This document shows, in pieces, positions 7,417-15,849 of a stretch of 64,000 bases of DNA. This stretch comes from Prevotella sp. ne3005 (GTDB lineage Bacteria; Bacteroidota; Bacteroidia; Bacteroidales; Bacteroidaceae): NCBI RefSeq assembly GCF_900110085.1, contig NZ_FOCK01000003.1:62001-126000 (forward strand), read 5' to 3'. How positions within the stretch are numbered: position 1 is the first letter of the stretch; each line of letters begins with the position of its first letter. The notes beneath the pieces are model-generated. The model was given only the letters and a program-made list of their open reading frames with translations, ran no database searches and was not told where the DNA came from. Both the position numbers and the translations under genes were made by a program.

Positions 7417-9240
7417 AAAGAGTTTCTGAATGTCCTGAGGCGGTTTGTACCGCCATATAAGAAATACCTGGTGGCATCGGTGGTGTTCAATATCCTTTCG
7501 GTGATCCTCAACGTCTTCTCGTTTGCAGCCCTCATCCCCATCCTGCAGATTATCTTCAAGACGGGCGACGGCGAGACAGCCACTGCCCTGATGGCATGGG
7601 ACTGGGCAAATGCTCAGGAGGTGCTGATGAACAACATGAACTACTACGTCAACCTGTTGATTGCCAAGGTAGGCCCCACCACCACGCTACTCGTCATCGG
7701 TCTTTTCCTGGCTTTCATGACGTTCCTGAAGACGGGTGCCTACTTCCTCTCTTCAGCCACCATCGTACCCATCCGCACTGGTGTGGTGCGTGATATCCGC
7801 AACCAACTCTATCAGAAAATCAATTCCCTGCCCCTCGGTTTCTTCTCTGAAGAGCGCAAGGGCGACATCATAGCCCGTATGAGCGGCGATGTACAGGAGA
7901 TTGAGAACTCCATCATGTCATCGCTCGAGATGCTCTTCAAGAACCCCATCCTGATCATCGGCTACTTCGCCATGCTGCTATTCATCTCCTGGCAGCTGAC
8001 GGTGTTTACGCTGGTGATCGTCCCCATCATGGGCTGGTTCATGGGTTGGGTAGGTCGTAAGCTGAAGGCCCAGAGCGTAAAGGCCCAGGCATTATGGAGC
8101 GACACGATGAGTCAGGTGGAGGAAACCCTCGGCGGCCTCCGCATCATCAAGGCGTTCTGTGCCGAAGAGAAGATGAACCGTCGTTTCGACTCCATCAACT
8201 CGGCCTACCGCAACGATGTTACAAGGGTGAACGTCCGTCAGTCGATGGCCCACCCCATGAGTGAGTTCCTCGGCACGGTGATGATTGTCATCGTCCTGTG
8301 GTTCGGTGGTGTACTGGTACTCAACAATCACACCCTCTCCGGACCTATCTTCATCTATTACATGGTGATGCTCTACTCCATCATCAATCCGCTGAAGGAG
8401 TTCTCGAAGGCGGGCTACAACATTCCCAAGGGACTGGCTTCCATGGAGCGTGTCGACAAGATCCTGATGGCCGAGAACACCATCAAGGAGTCGGCCACCC
8501 CCAAGCCCATCAAGAGTTTCGAGCACCAGATAGAGTTCAAGAATGTTAGCTTTGCTTATGGTGAGAAATATGTACTGAAAAACATCAATCTCGTGATTCC
8601 CAAGGGGAAAACCATTGCCCTGGTGGGACAGAGCGGCAGTGGCAAGTCGACGATGGTCGACCTGATTCCCCGTTACTACGATGTCCAGGAGGGTGAGGTA
8701 CTCATCGACGGCATCAACGTAAAGGATCTGGGCATCTACGACCTGCGCCAACTGATCGGCAACGTCAATCAGGAGGCCATCCTCTTCAACGACTCGTTCC
8801 GCAACAACATCTCCTTCGGTGTCGACAACGCCACCCAGGAGCAGATTGAGGAGGCCGCAAAGATTGCCAATGCCTACGACTTTATCATGGCCTCCGAACA
8901 AGGCTTCGATACGAATATCGGCGACCGTGGCGGCCGTCTCTCCGGCGGTCAGCGCCAACGAGTCTCCATCGCCCGTGCCATTCTCAAGAATCCTCCCATC
9001 CTCATCCTCGACGAGGCCACCTCGGCCCTCGACACCGAGAGTGAGCGACTGGTGCAGGATGCCCTCGAACGACTGATGAAGACACGTACCACCGTGGCCA
9101 TCGCCCACCGTCTCTCCACCATCAAGAATGCCGATGAGATCTGTGTGCTCCATGAAGGCAGGATTGTGGAGCGCGGCACCCACGAGGGTCTGCTGTCACA
9201 GGATGGCTATTACAAACGCCTGCATGAAATGCAACAATAG
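7414..9240 (+). CDS. ABC transporter, fused permease and ATPase (MsbA-like exporter)
   Basis: The protein has 608 residues. The N-terminal half (about 15-330) is a six-helix exporter domain. The C-terminal half is an ABC ATPase with Walker A GQSGSGKST (about 403-411), signature LSGGQRQR (about 508-515), Walker B ILILDEATSALD (about 528-539) and the switch His in IAHRLST. This half-transporter works as a dimer in the inner membrane. MsbA-like lipid A or glycolipid flipping is likely given the envelope genes downstream, but the substrate cannot be read from sequence. The start is GTG 7414, inside an octamer array; no other start suits the MKEF N-terminus. It ends 2 bases before the next gene. 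Confidence 0.92.
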   Translation: MKEFLNVLRRFVPPYKKYLVASVVFNILSVILNVFSFAALIPILQIIFKTGDGETATALMAWDWANAQEVLMNNMNYYVNLLIAKVGPTTTLLVIGLFLAFMTFLKTGAYFLSSATIVPIRTGVVRDIRNQLYQKINSLPLGFFSEERKGDIIARMSGDVQEIENSIMSSLEMLFKNPILIIGYFAMLLFISWQLTVFTLVIVPIMGWFMGWVGRKLKAQSVKAQALWSDTMSQVEETLGGLRIIKAFCAEEKMNRRFDSINSAYRNDVTRVNVRQSMAHPMSEFLGTVMIVIVLWFGGVLVLNNHTLSGPIFIYYMVMLYSIINPLKEFSKAGYNIPKGLASMERVDKILMAENTIKESATPKPIKSFEHQIEFKNVSFAYGEKYVLKNINLVIPKGKTIALVGQSGSGKSTMVDLIPRYYDVQEGEVLIDGINVKDLGIYDLRQLIGNVNQEAILFNDSFRNNISFGVDNATQEQIEEAAKIANAYDFIMASEQGFDTNIGDRGGRLSGGQRQRVSIARAILKNPPILILDEATSALDTESERLVQDALERLMKTRTTVAIAHRLSTIKNADEICVLHEGRIVERGTHEGLLSQDGYYKRLHEMQQ

Positions 9241-9242
9241 AA

Positions 9243-11066
9243 GTGAGACAAAGACTGATATATTTAGCTAAGGTATACTTGCTGACAGCAGTGGTATTCA
9301 TTGCCGCCAAAGTAGTGTTTATGCTGGTCAACAGCGAGGGTCACACCTTTACCGCTGGCGACGTGTGGGATGTCATCTGCCACGGATTCACCCTCGACCT
9401 CTCCACCAGCCTCTATCTGCTGATCTTCCCCTTCGTCATCGCCCTGGCATCGCTCTGGTGGGACAATCAGAAGTGGCAAAGCCTCATCCTCCGCATCTAT
9501 TACGCCCTCATCGCCACGGCCTTAATGCTCGCCTTCATCGCCGACACCAGCCTCTATTCCTTCTGGGGCTATAAGCTCGACGGCTCCTGTCTGCAGTATC
9601 TGGAGACACCTGCCGAGATGCGGGCCAGCGTGTCAGGATTCTATATGGCCATCCGACTAATCATCCTCTTCCTGGGCACCTATGCCCTCTGGTGGCTCTA
9701 CAGCCATATTCGCCTCTGGAGCAAAAAACCCCAGAACAATACGGCGGCCACCATCATCGACCTGCTGCTGATACCCGTCTTCATCGTCGGCATCCGGGGC
9801 GGACTCGATGAGTCGACCACCAACATCGGACAGGTCTACTACTCACAGAACCAGTTCCTCAACCACTCGGCCGTCAACCCCGTATTCAATTTCTTCGAGT
9901 CGTTCGAGAAGACGGTCAGCGAGATTGTGGAATACCCGTTCTTCGACGACGCAAAATGTCAGGCACTCCTGAAAGACTGCTATCCCACGGAGAGCATCCT
10001 CACAGACACGCTGCTCAACACCCAGCGCCCCAACGTGGTCATCATCCTCATGGAGAGTGCCGGCGAGGTCTTCTCCAAAGCCATGCCCCGACTGCAACAG
10101 CTGAAGCAGGAAGGTATCACCTTCGACAACTGCTATGGCAACACCTACCGCACCGACCGAGGTACGGTATGCACCCTCAGCGGCTATCCATCGTTCCCCA
10201 CCATGTCGGTGATGAAGATGGCCAACCGTGCCGCAGCCCTGCCTTCCATCGCCCGCACCCTGCAGCATGAGGGCTATGCCACCAGCTACCTCTACGGAGG
10301 CGACATCAACTTCACGAATATGCGCAGCTACCTGATAGCCACTGGCTGGGAGAAACTGCATTGGAAAGCCGACTACACCAATAAGGAACAGAAATCTGCC
10401 AAGTGGGGTGTACGCGACGATATCACCTTCCAGACGCTCTTCCAGCAAATCTGCACCGCCGACACCGCCCGCCATTTCCTCATGGGCTACTCCACCCTGA
10501 GCAGCCATGAGCCCTGGGATGTACCTAAGACAAGGAGACAGGGAGACAGGGAGACAAGGAAACAGGGAGACTTTGATGAGATTCAAAATGCGTTCAGCTA
10601 TTTGGACGACTGTCTCGGCAACTTTGTCACCCAACTCAAGGCCACACCCTATTGGGACAACCTGCTCATCGTGCTCCTCCCCGACCACGGCATCAACTAC
10701 AAGACGTTCGACGAGACCCGTCAGGAGCGCAACCATATCCCCCTCGTCTGGATTGGCGGGGCTGTCAAGTCACCACGCCACATCACCACGTTCTGTAACC
10801 AGAGCGACCTCGCCGCCACACTCCTCGGACAGATGGGGCTCCCCCACCACGACTACCGCTTCAGCCGCGATGTGCTGAGCAGCAACTATACCCGTCCCTA
10901 TGCCTTCCACTGTTATAACAACGGCTTCTCCATGGTCGACAGCACCGGCTTCACCGTCTTCGACCTCAACAGCCAGCAGATGATCGTAGGTGACAACCAG
11001 TCGGCCGTCACCCTCGGCAAGGCTATCCTTCAGACAACATCACAAGACTTGAAACAACTGCAATGA
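9243..11066 (+). CDS. LTA-synthase-like membrane phosphotransferase (sulfatase fold) 1
   Basis: The protein has 607 residues. The N-terminal part (about 1-190) has four or five membrane segments. The periplasmic sulfatase-fold domain starts near 260 with metal Glu in IILMESAGE (E271), probable nucleophile T308 in DRGTVCTLSG, H422 in SSHEPW and D481-H482 in LLPDHG. Relatives transfer phosphoglycerol or phosphoethanolamine from lipids to glycans or lipid A. In a Gram-negative organism it should modify envelope glycolipid rather than make lipoteichoic acid. The start is GTG, 2 bases after the ABC gene, and it overlaps the next gene by 4 bases. Residues about 429-443 (rich in Arg, Gln, Gly and Asp) are encoded by an octamer repeat array. 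Confidence 0.85.
   Translation: MRQRLIYLAKVYLLTAVVFIAAKVVFMLVNSEGHTFTAGDVWDVICHGFTLDLSTSLYLLIFPFVIALASLWWDNQKWQSLILRIYYALIATALMLAFIADTSLYSFWGYKLDGSCLQYLETPAEMRASVSGFYMAIRLIILFLGTYALWWLYSHIRLWSKKPQNNTAATIIDLLLIPVFIVGIRGGLDESTTNIGQVYYSQNQFLNHSAVNPVFNFFESFEKTVSEIVEYPFFDDAKCQALLKDCYPTESILTDTLLNTQRPNVVIILMESAGEVFSKAMPRLQQLKQEGITFDNCYGNTYRTDRGTVCTLSGYPSFPTMSVMKMANRAAALPSIARTLQHEGYATSYLYGGDINFTNMRSYLIATGWEKLHWKADYTNKEQKSAKWGVRDDITFQTLFQQICTADTARHFLMGYSTLSSHEPWDVPKTRRQGDRETRKQGDFDEIQNAFSYLDDCLGNFVTQLKATPYWDNLLIVLLPDHGINYKTFDETRQERNHIPLVWIGGAVKSPRHITTFCNQSDLAATLLGQMGLPHHDYRFSRDVLSSNYTRPYAFHCYNNGFSMVDSTGFTVFDLNSQQMIVGDNQSAVTLGKAILQTTSQDLKQLQ
10527..10571 (+). repeat. GAGACAGG-type octamer array inside sulfatase-fold gene (5.6 units)
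   Basis: The units are AAGACAAG, GAGACAGG, GAGACAGG, GAGACAAG, GAAACAGG and GAGAC. The 45 bases are in frame and encode a strongly charged stretch between the active-site His region and the next helix. All three frames are open through the unit because it has no stop in any phase. Confidence 0.9.
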
Positions 11067-13003
11067 AACAATACAAGCTTCTCTACCCCCTCGTGGCCGT
11101 CCTCGGCAACCTCCTCATCGCCTACGTGGTCTACTTTGTGGCCCGTCTGGCCTTCCTCTTCGAGAACTGGGGACTCTTTGCCGAGGGCCTCACCCATGCC
11201 CATCTTTTCGAACTGCTGAGGGGCGGCATCGTCTTCGACACCTCCGCCATCCTCTATACCAACGTTCTCTGGGTGGTGATGATGCTCTTCCCCGTCAGTC
11301 GTAAGGAGAACCCCACCTACCACACGCTGTGCCGCTGGGTGTTTGTCGTTGTCAACACCTTCGCCCTGATCATCAACCTCTGCGATGCCGTCTACTTCCA
11401 GTACACCATGCGCCGCACCACCGTCACCATATTCCATGAGTTCGGCAATGAAAACAACCTCGGCAGCATCTTCGGTCAGGAAGCCCTTGCCCACTGGTAT
11501 TTCTTCCTCCTGGCAGCCGTACTGGCCTATGGCATGTGGCGACTATACATCACGCCACGCCTCGACTACCGACAGCTGAAGTGGAAACCCTATGCCGTCG
11601 CCACCTTCCTCTCCCTGCTCGCCTATGCCCCCTTCTGTGTGGCTGGCATGCGAGGCGGCTGGACCCGTGACGTGCGCCCCATCACCATCTCCAATGCCAA
11701 CAACTACTGCGACCGTCCCACCGAGGCCGGCATCGTGCTCAACACCCCCTTCGCCCTCATCCGCACCTACGGCTTCAATGAGTTCGAGGTGCCCGACTAC
11801 TTCTCCGATGAAGCCGAAATGGCACAGATCTTTGACCCCATCCATCACCCCACCGACTCCACGTTCAAAAAGAAAAACGTAGTGGTCATCATCATCGAGA
11901 GCTTCGGACGGGAATACATCGGAGCCTACAACAAACACCTGGACGGCGGGCACTACAAAGGCTACACCCCCTTTGCCGACTCCATCATCGCACACTCCCT
12001 CACGTTCACACATAGCTACTGCAACGGCCGGAAATCCATCGACGGCATGCCCAGCATCCTCTCATCGATACCTATGTTCGTCGAGCCCTTCTTCCTCTCG
12101 CCCTACTCCAACAACGCCATCTCCGGCATCGCCGACTGCCTCAATGGCAAGGGCTACTCCACCGCCTTCTTCCACGGTGCCGAACGCGGCTCCATGGGAT
12201 TCATGGCCTTTGCCCGCGCCACTAAGTTCCAGAACTACTATGGCCGTGAAGACTTCGTGGCCGACAAACGGACGGTGGGCGACGAAGCCTTCGACGGCTG
12301 GTGGGGCATCAGCGACGAGCCCTTCCTGCAATATATGAACCTCAAGCTCTCCGAGACGCCGCAGCCCTTCATGGCCGCCGTCTTCACCCTGTCGAGCCAC
12401 CATCCCTTCCGGGTGCCCGCCCCCTATAAGGATGTGTATAAGGAAGAAGCGCTACCCATCCACAAGGTCATCCGCTATACCGACAACGCCCTGCGCCTCT
12501 TCTTCGAGAGTGCCAGGAAACAACCGTGGTTCGAGAACACCATCTTCGCCATCACCTCCGACCACACCAACATGTCCAACCACGAGGAATACAAGACCGA
12601 CCTCGGTGGCTTCTGCTCGCCCGTCATCTTCTACGATCCCACGGGAGAGATGGGTGTCGGCATGCGCGACGCCATTGCCCAGCAGATTGACATCATGCCC
12701 ACCATCCTCGGCTACCTCGGTTACGACCAGCCCTACCTCGGCTTCGGCATTGACCTTCTGAAGACACCTGCCGAAGATACCTGGGCTGTCAACTACCTCA
12801 ACGGCATCTACCAATACGTGAAATACGGTTATGTGCTGCAGTTCGACGGACAACATGCCAAGGCCGTCTATCGTTTAGACGACAGTCTGATGAAACAAAA
12901 TCTTCTCGGAAAGGTCAAGGAACAGGCTCAGATGGAACTCGAACTCAAGGCCATCATCCAACAATACATGGAGCGCATCACCCAGAACAGGTTAACCCCC
13001 TAA
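11063..13003 (+). CDS. LTA-synthase-like membrane phosphotransferase (sulfatase fold) 2
   Basis: The protein has 646 residues with about five N-terminal membrane segments (within 1-195) and a periplasmic sulfatase-fold domain. E279 lies in IIIESFGREYIG, S325 sits where the nucleophile Thr is usual (GRKSIDGMPS), the HPF region follows TLSSH, and D500-H501 lie in TSDHTNMS. It is a paralogue of the preceding gene, with which it shares a 4-base ATGA overlap, and is closer to the third copy at 24.4-26.4 kb (shared ESFxREYIG and SVDG/SIDG). It probably decorates a surface glycolipid with phosphoglycerol or phosphoethanolamine. Its end overlaps the convergent acyltransferase gene by 12 bases. Confidence 0.85.
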   Translation: MKQYKLLYPLVAVLGNLLIAYVVYFVARLAFLFENWGLFAEGLTHAHLFELLRGGIVFDTSAILYTNVLWVVMMLFPVSRKENPTYHTLCRWVFVVVNTFALIINLCDAVYFQYTMRRTTVTIFHEFGNENNLGSIFGQEALAHWYFFLLAAVLAYGMWRLYITPRLDYRQLKWKPYAVATFLSLLAYAPFCVAGMRGGWTRDVRPITISNANNYCDRPTEAGIVLNTPFALIRTYGFNEFEVPDYFSDEAEMAQIFDPIHHPTDSTFKKKNVVVIIIESFGREYIGAYNKHLDGGHYKGYTPFADSIIAHSLTFTHSYCNGRKSIDGMPSILSSIPMFVEPFFLSPYSNNAISGIADCLNGKGYSTAFFHGAERGSMGFMAFARATKFQNYYGREDFVADKRTVGDEAFDGWWGISDEPFLQYMNLKLSETPQPFMAAVFTLSSHHPFRVPAPYKDVYKEEALPIHKVIRYTDNALRLFFESARKQPWFENTIFAITSDHTNMSNHEEYKTDLGGFCSPVIFYDPTGEMGVGMRDAIAQQIDIMPTILGYLGYDQPYLGFGIDLLKTPAEDTWAVNYLNGIYQYVKYGYVLQFDGQHAKAVYRLDDSLMKQNLLGKVKEQAQMELELKAIIQQYMERITQNRLTP

Positions 13004-13981
13004 CGCCTGTTTCATGCGCCTTTCGGCCTCAATCCTGTGGAGGCGTTCTATCTCGTCGCCCTTCGGCACCACCTTGCCGTTCACCACCTCATACTTCTCA
13101 TTAAACTCTTCCCTCGTACGCTTCCAGCGGTTATGGCTCCAGAGATACAGCTCCGGCTGCCGGCGTATCGAAGCCTCGAGCAGGTTGAAATACTTAGTGG
13201 TCAGTTCATACTCCGCCAGATGTAGGGGTTCGCGGGTAACAAGTCTGATTTCTCCCTCATAATAGCCGCGCTTCACCCGTCTCATATCCAAATAAAACAC
13301 TTCATGCTTCATCTTCCTGATGATACGCTCTGTACCCGTCAGCACTGGTGTGTCATGGTTCAGGAAGTTACACCAGTGGTGGATATTGCGCCAGTGGGGT
13401 GCCTGGTCACTGATATAGCCTATCACCACGGGTTGGTTCTCACTGCGGTAGCGCAGAATCTCACGCAGCGTCGACTCCATGGGTATCGACACCGCCCCCA
13501 TCCTGCCACGCTGCTTCAGGAACAGCCGGTCGATGTCCTTATTCTCTATCGGATGGTAGATTTGACCGCACACGGCCTCCTTCGTAAACCACAACGGCAG
13601 CGATGACACCCACTCCCAGTTGCAGAAATGACCTAAATAGAGGGCCGCCGAACCGCCCGACTTGAGGACTGCATTAATGATCTCCGTACCCTTGAACGTC
13701 ATGCGCCGCTTCATCTCCTCGGGCGTGATGCTCATCATCTTGATGCTCTCCACCAGATAGTCGCAGAAGAAGTGGTAGAACCCGCGCTCGATATGGTGTA
13801 TCTCCTTCTCGCTCTTCTCCGGAAACGACTCCACGAGATTCTTCCTCACGATATGGCGCCGGTAGCGCAACACATGGTAGAGCAGGTGGAACAGCAGGTC
13901 GGACACGACATAGAGCACAGACAGTGGCAACAAGGAGAACGAGTACCACAACGGATAGATGATGTAATACAGAATCTTCAT
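12992..13981 (-). CDS. Lipid A-type lysophospholipid acyltransferase (LpxL/HtrB family) 1
   Basis: The protein has 329 residues from the ATG at 13981; an upstream ATG at 14083 would read through the promoter. An N-terminal membrane helix (MKILYYIIYPLWYS...) is followed by the HX4E motif GHFCNWEW and by ISDQAPHWRNIHHW, typical of the LpxL/LpxM late acyltransferases that add secondary acyl chains to lipid A from acyl-ACP. The promoter lies at 14003-14034 on the minus strand. It ends tail to tail with, and overlaps, the sulfatase-fold gene. Two further paralogues lie at 23.5 and 31.4 kb, so lipid A or another acylated surface lipid may receive several acyl chains. Confidence 0.88.
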   Translation of the reverse strand: MKILYYIIYPLWYSFSLLPLSVLYVVSDLLFHLLYHVLRYRRHIVRKNLVESFPEKSEKEIHHIERGFYHFFCDYLVESIKMMSITPEEMKRRMTFKGTEIINAVLKSGGSAALYLGHFCNWEWVSSLPLWFTKEAVCGQIYHPIENKDIDRLFLKQRGRMGAVSIPMESTLREILRYRSENQPVVIGYISDQAPHWRNIHHWCNFLNHDTPVLTGTERIIRKMKHEVFYLDMRRVKRGYYEGEIRLVTREPLHLAEYELTTKYFNLLEASIRRQPELYLWSHNRWKRTREEFNEKYEVVNGKVVPKGDEIERLHRIEAERRMKQALGG

Positions 13982-14002
13982 ACGGTCAGTCGATTTTGGC
14001 TT

Positions 14003-14034
14003 CAAAGGTAGGCATTTCGCGCCGAATACACAAA
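14003..14034 (-). promoter_or_regulatory. Promoter for acyltransferase gene
   Basis: On the minus strand TTTG (14034-14031) and TACCTTTG (14010-14003) are 20 bases apart, an ideal Bacteroidetes promoter. It drives the gene starting at 13981. Confidence 0.75.
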
Positions 14035-14048
14035 TAATTAGGCGATTA

Positions 14049-14080
14049 TTTGTACAAATGGCGGAAAATATGTACTTTTG
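14049..14080 (+). promoter_or_regulatory. Promoter for GT10 gene
   Basis: TTTG 14049-14052 and TACTTTTG 14073-14080 are 20 bases apart. Only 5 bases lie between the -7 box and the ATG at 14086, so the transcript is probably leaderless or nearly so. It stands back to back with the promoter at 14003-14034. Confidence 0.75.
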
Positions 14081-14085
14081 CACAC

Positions 14086-15129
14086 ATGTATAAAATCAGA
14101 TTCACCCCCTATCGCAAGGAATTAGGCACCATCATGAGCCGACAGACCAAGGGCCACGGCCTCATCTCGCTTGACGGACGCTACCAGTTCATCCTCGACG
14201 ACAGCTGTGAGTCGCCCGACTTCTGGGTAGTGCAGGGTAAAGGTGTCCGCGAACCCCAGACGTGCCATGTGGCCCCCGCAAACACCATCATGCTCACCAC
14301 CGAACCCCGTTCAGTACTCGTCTACCCCGACAAATACCTCCGGCAGTTCGGCATGGTATGCACCTGTCAGCCCCAGACGCACCACCCCCGTGTCCACTTT
14401 GGACCCGCCATCCTGCCCTGGTTCGTGGGCTATACCGAGGATGCCGAGGGCCACTGCCATTACACCCTCGACTACGACCGCCTCATCCAGCCCTCCGACG
14501 CTGCCGAGAAGACCCGCCTCATCTCTGTCATCACCAGCAACAAAGCCTTCACCCGCGGCCACCTCGACCGCATCCGCTTCGTCGAACAGCTCAAGGCCCA
14601 CTACGGCGACCGTCTCGACGTCTTCGGACGTGGTTTCCGCGACTTCGATGACAAATGGGACGTGCTGCGCCCCTATAAATACCATATCGTGATTGAAAAC
14701 ACCTCACAGCCCTACTACTGGACCGAGAAGATCTCCGACTGTTATCTCGCCGAGACCTTTCCCTTCTACTACGGCTGCACCAACCTGACTGACTACTTCC
14801 CCGATGCCTCCTTCGAGCGCATCGACATCCGCCGTCCTGAACAGGCCATCGCCCTCATCGATGCCGCCATCGCCTCACAGCGCTACGAACAGACTGCCCC
14901 TGTGCTCGCCGAATGCAAGCTCAAGGTGCTCAACGAATATAATATGTTTGAATATGTGGCCCGACTCTGCGACACGCTCAATCCCAACGCCCCGAAAGAG
15001 GCCGTCACCATCCAGCCCTGTCGCTCCGGCCTTGCCCCAGAAAACTTCTTCAACTACACCTTCAAGCGCAACTACTACGAGCTGCTCACGAAGCTGCACT
15101 ACCTGAGGAAAGGCAACACCTTAAAGTAA
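14086..15129 (+). CDS. Glycosyltransferase family 10 (alpha-1,3-fucosyltransferase-like)
   Basis: The protein has 347 residues from ATG 14086; an earlier ATG at 14050 lies upstream of the -7 box and cannot be transcribed from this promoter. The C-terminal part contains YKYHIVIENTSQPYYWTEKISDCYLAETFPFYYGC and then DYFPDASFERID, which matches the GDP-fucose-binding alpha motif of GT10 enzymes (ENS...YVTEK...G..P.YYG....FP..SFI). It likely adds fucose or a related sugar to surface polysaccharide or O-antigen in the cytoplasm. Its end overlaps the convergent nucleotidyltransferase gene by 9 bases. Confidence 0.82.
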   Translation: MYKIRFTPYRKELGTIMSRQTKGHGLISLDGRYQFILDDSCESPDFWVVQGKGVREPQTCHVAPANTIMLTTEPRSVLVYPDKYLRQFGMVCTCQPQTHHPRVHFGPAILPWFVGYTEDAEGHCHYTLDYDRLIQPSDAAEKTRLISVITSNKAFTRGHLDRIRFVEQLKAHYGDRLDVFGRGFRDFDDKWDVLRPYKYHIVIENTSQPYYWTEKISDCYLAETFPFYYGCTNLTDYFPDASFERIDIRRPEQAIALIDAAIASQRYEQTAPVLAECKLKVLNEYNMFEYVARLCDTLNPNAPKEAVTIQPCRSGLAPENFFNYTFKRNYYELLTKLHYLRKGNTLK

Positions 15130-15849
15130 GTCCTTTGGCAAAAGCGCGGTAGCCTTCTCGAAATCCTCCGGCGTATCAAGCTCATACGAGAAGAAATCTG
15201 TCGTGTCCACGACCTTAAACGTATGTCCCTGCGGAATCAGGCGCTCAAAGGCCCGCTCATAAAAGATATTGATCAGCATCTCCTTCTCAATCATCTGGTC
15301 GAGTTCCTTAAACAGGGCCTCACTATAGTCAGCCGTCATTTTCTCGATGCCCACGCTCTCGCCCACGGCATCCTCCACGCGGCAGGTCTTGCTGATCTCC
15401 GTGATGCGGTTATCCCCGTCCACCACTATCTTCATCTCCTCCTCGCCCAGCTCGTGGCGGTTCAGTGCCAGTGCCGGCTCCTGTTGCTGCGCCACGGCGG
15501 CCACGGCCTTCGGGTCACAGAGTATGTCGCTGTCCATCAGCAGGAACTCCTGCCCCCTCACCGCCTGTCCGGCCAGCCAGAGTGAATAGATATTATTATT
15601 GTGCTCGTAATCAGCATTATGGATATAGCGGAACTTTACCTGCGGATAATGCATCTTCAGGAATGCCTGCATCATCTGACTCTTATAGCCTGTCACGATC
15701 ACAAACTCTGTGATGCCCGCCGCGGCCATCGCGTCGATGGTACGCTCCAGCAAGGTCCTGTTGCCCACCTTCAGCAGGCACTTCGGCACCTTATCCGTCA
15801 GGGGCCTTAGCCTTTTCGCCATCCCCGCCGCCAAAATCACTCCTATCAT
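15121..15849 (-). CDS. LicC-like sugar/choline-phosphate nucleotidyltransferase
   Basis: The protein has 242 residues. The N-terminus has ILAAGMAKRLRPLTDKVPKCLL, the NTP-binding signature of nucleotidyltransferases, followed by DSDILCD for the metal-binding Asp. Length and overall pattern fit LicC/PntC-type enzymes, which make CDP-choline or CDP-aminoethylphosphonate, better than hexose-1-phosphate enzymes. It overlaps the upstream aminotransferase gene by 4 bases and so is translationally coupled. With the TagF-like gene it forms an operon whose likely theme is an activated phospho-alcohol for glycan decoration. The true substrate is not visible from sequence. Confidence 0.78.
   Translation of the reverse strand: MIGVILAAGMAKRLRPLTDKVPKCLLKVGNRTLLERTIDAMAAAGITEFVIVTGYKSQMMQAFLKMHYPQVKFRYIHNADYEHNNNIYSLWLAGQAVRGQEFLLMDSDILCDPKAVAAVAQQQEPALALNRHELGEEEMKIVVDGDNRITEISKTCRVEDAVGESVGIEKMTADYSEALFKELDQMIEKEMLINIFYERAFERLIPQGHTFKVVDTTDFFSYELDTPEDFEKATALLPKDLL

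Noticed and set aside
8092..9183. Minus-strand ORF of 363 codons
   Set aside because: Shadow of the ABC ATPase domain on the other strand; the plus strand has Walker A, signature and Walker B.
9843..10736. Minus-strand ORF of 297 codons
   Set aside because: Antisense to the first sulfatase-fold gene. It is long because the octamer array has no stop in any frame.
9243..13003. LTA-synthase-like genes as a sign of a Gram-positive host
   Set aside because: Kdo, lipid A acyltransferase and outer-membrane genes show a Gram-negative envelope. The family also contains phosphoethanolamine and phosphoglycerol transferases of Gram-negative bacteria.
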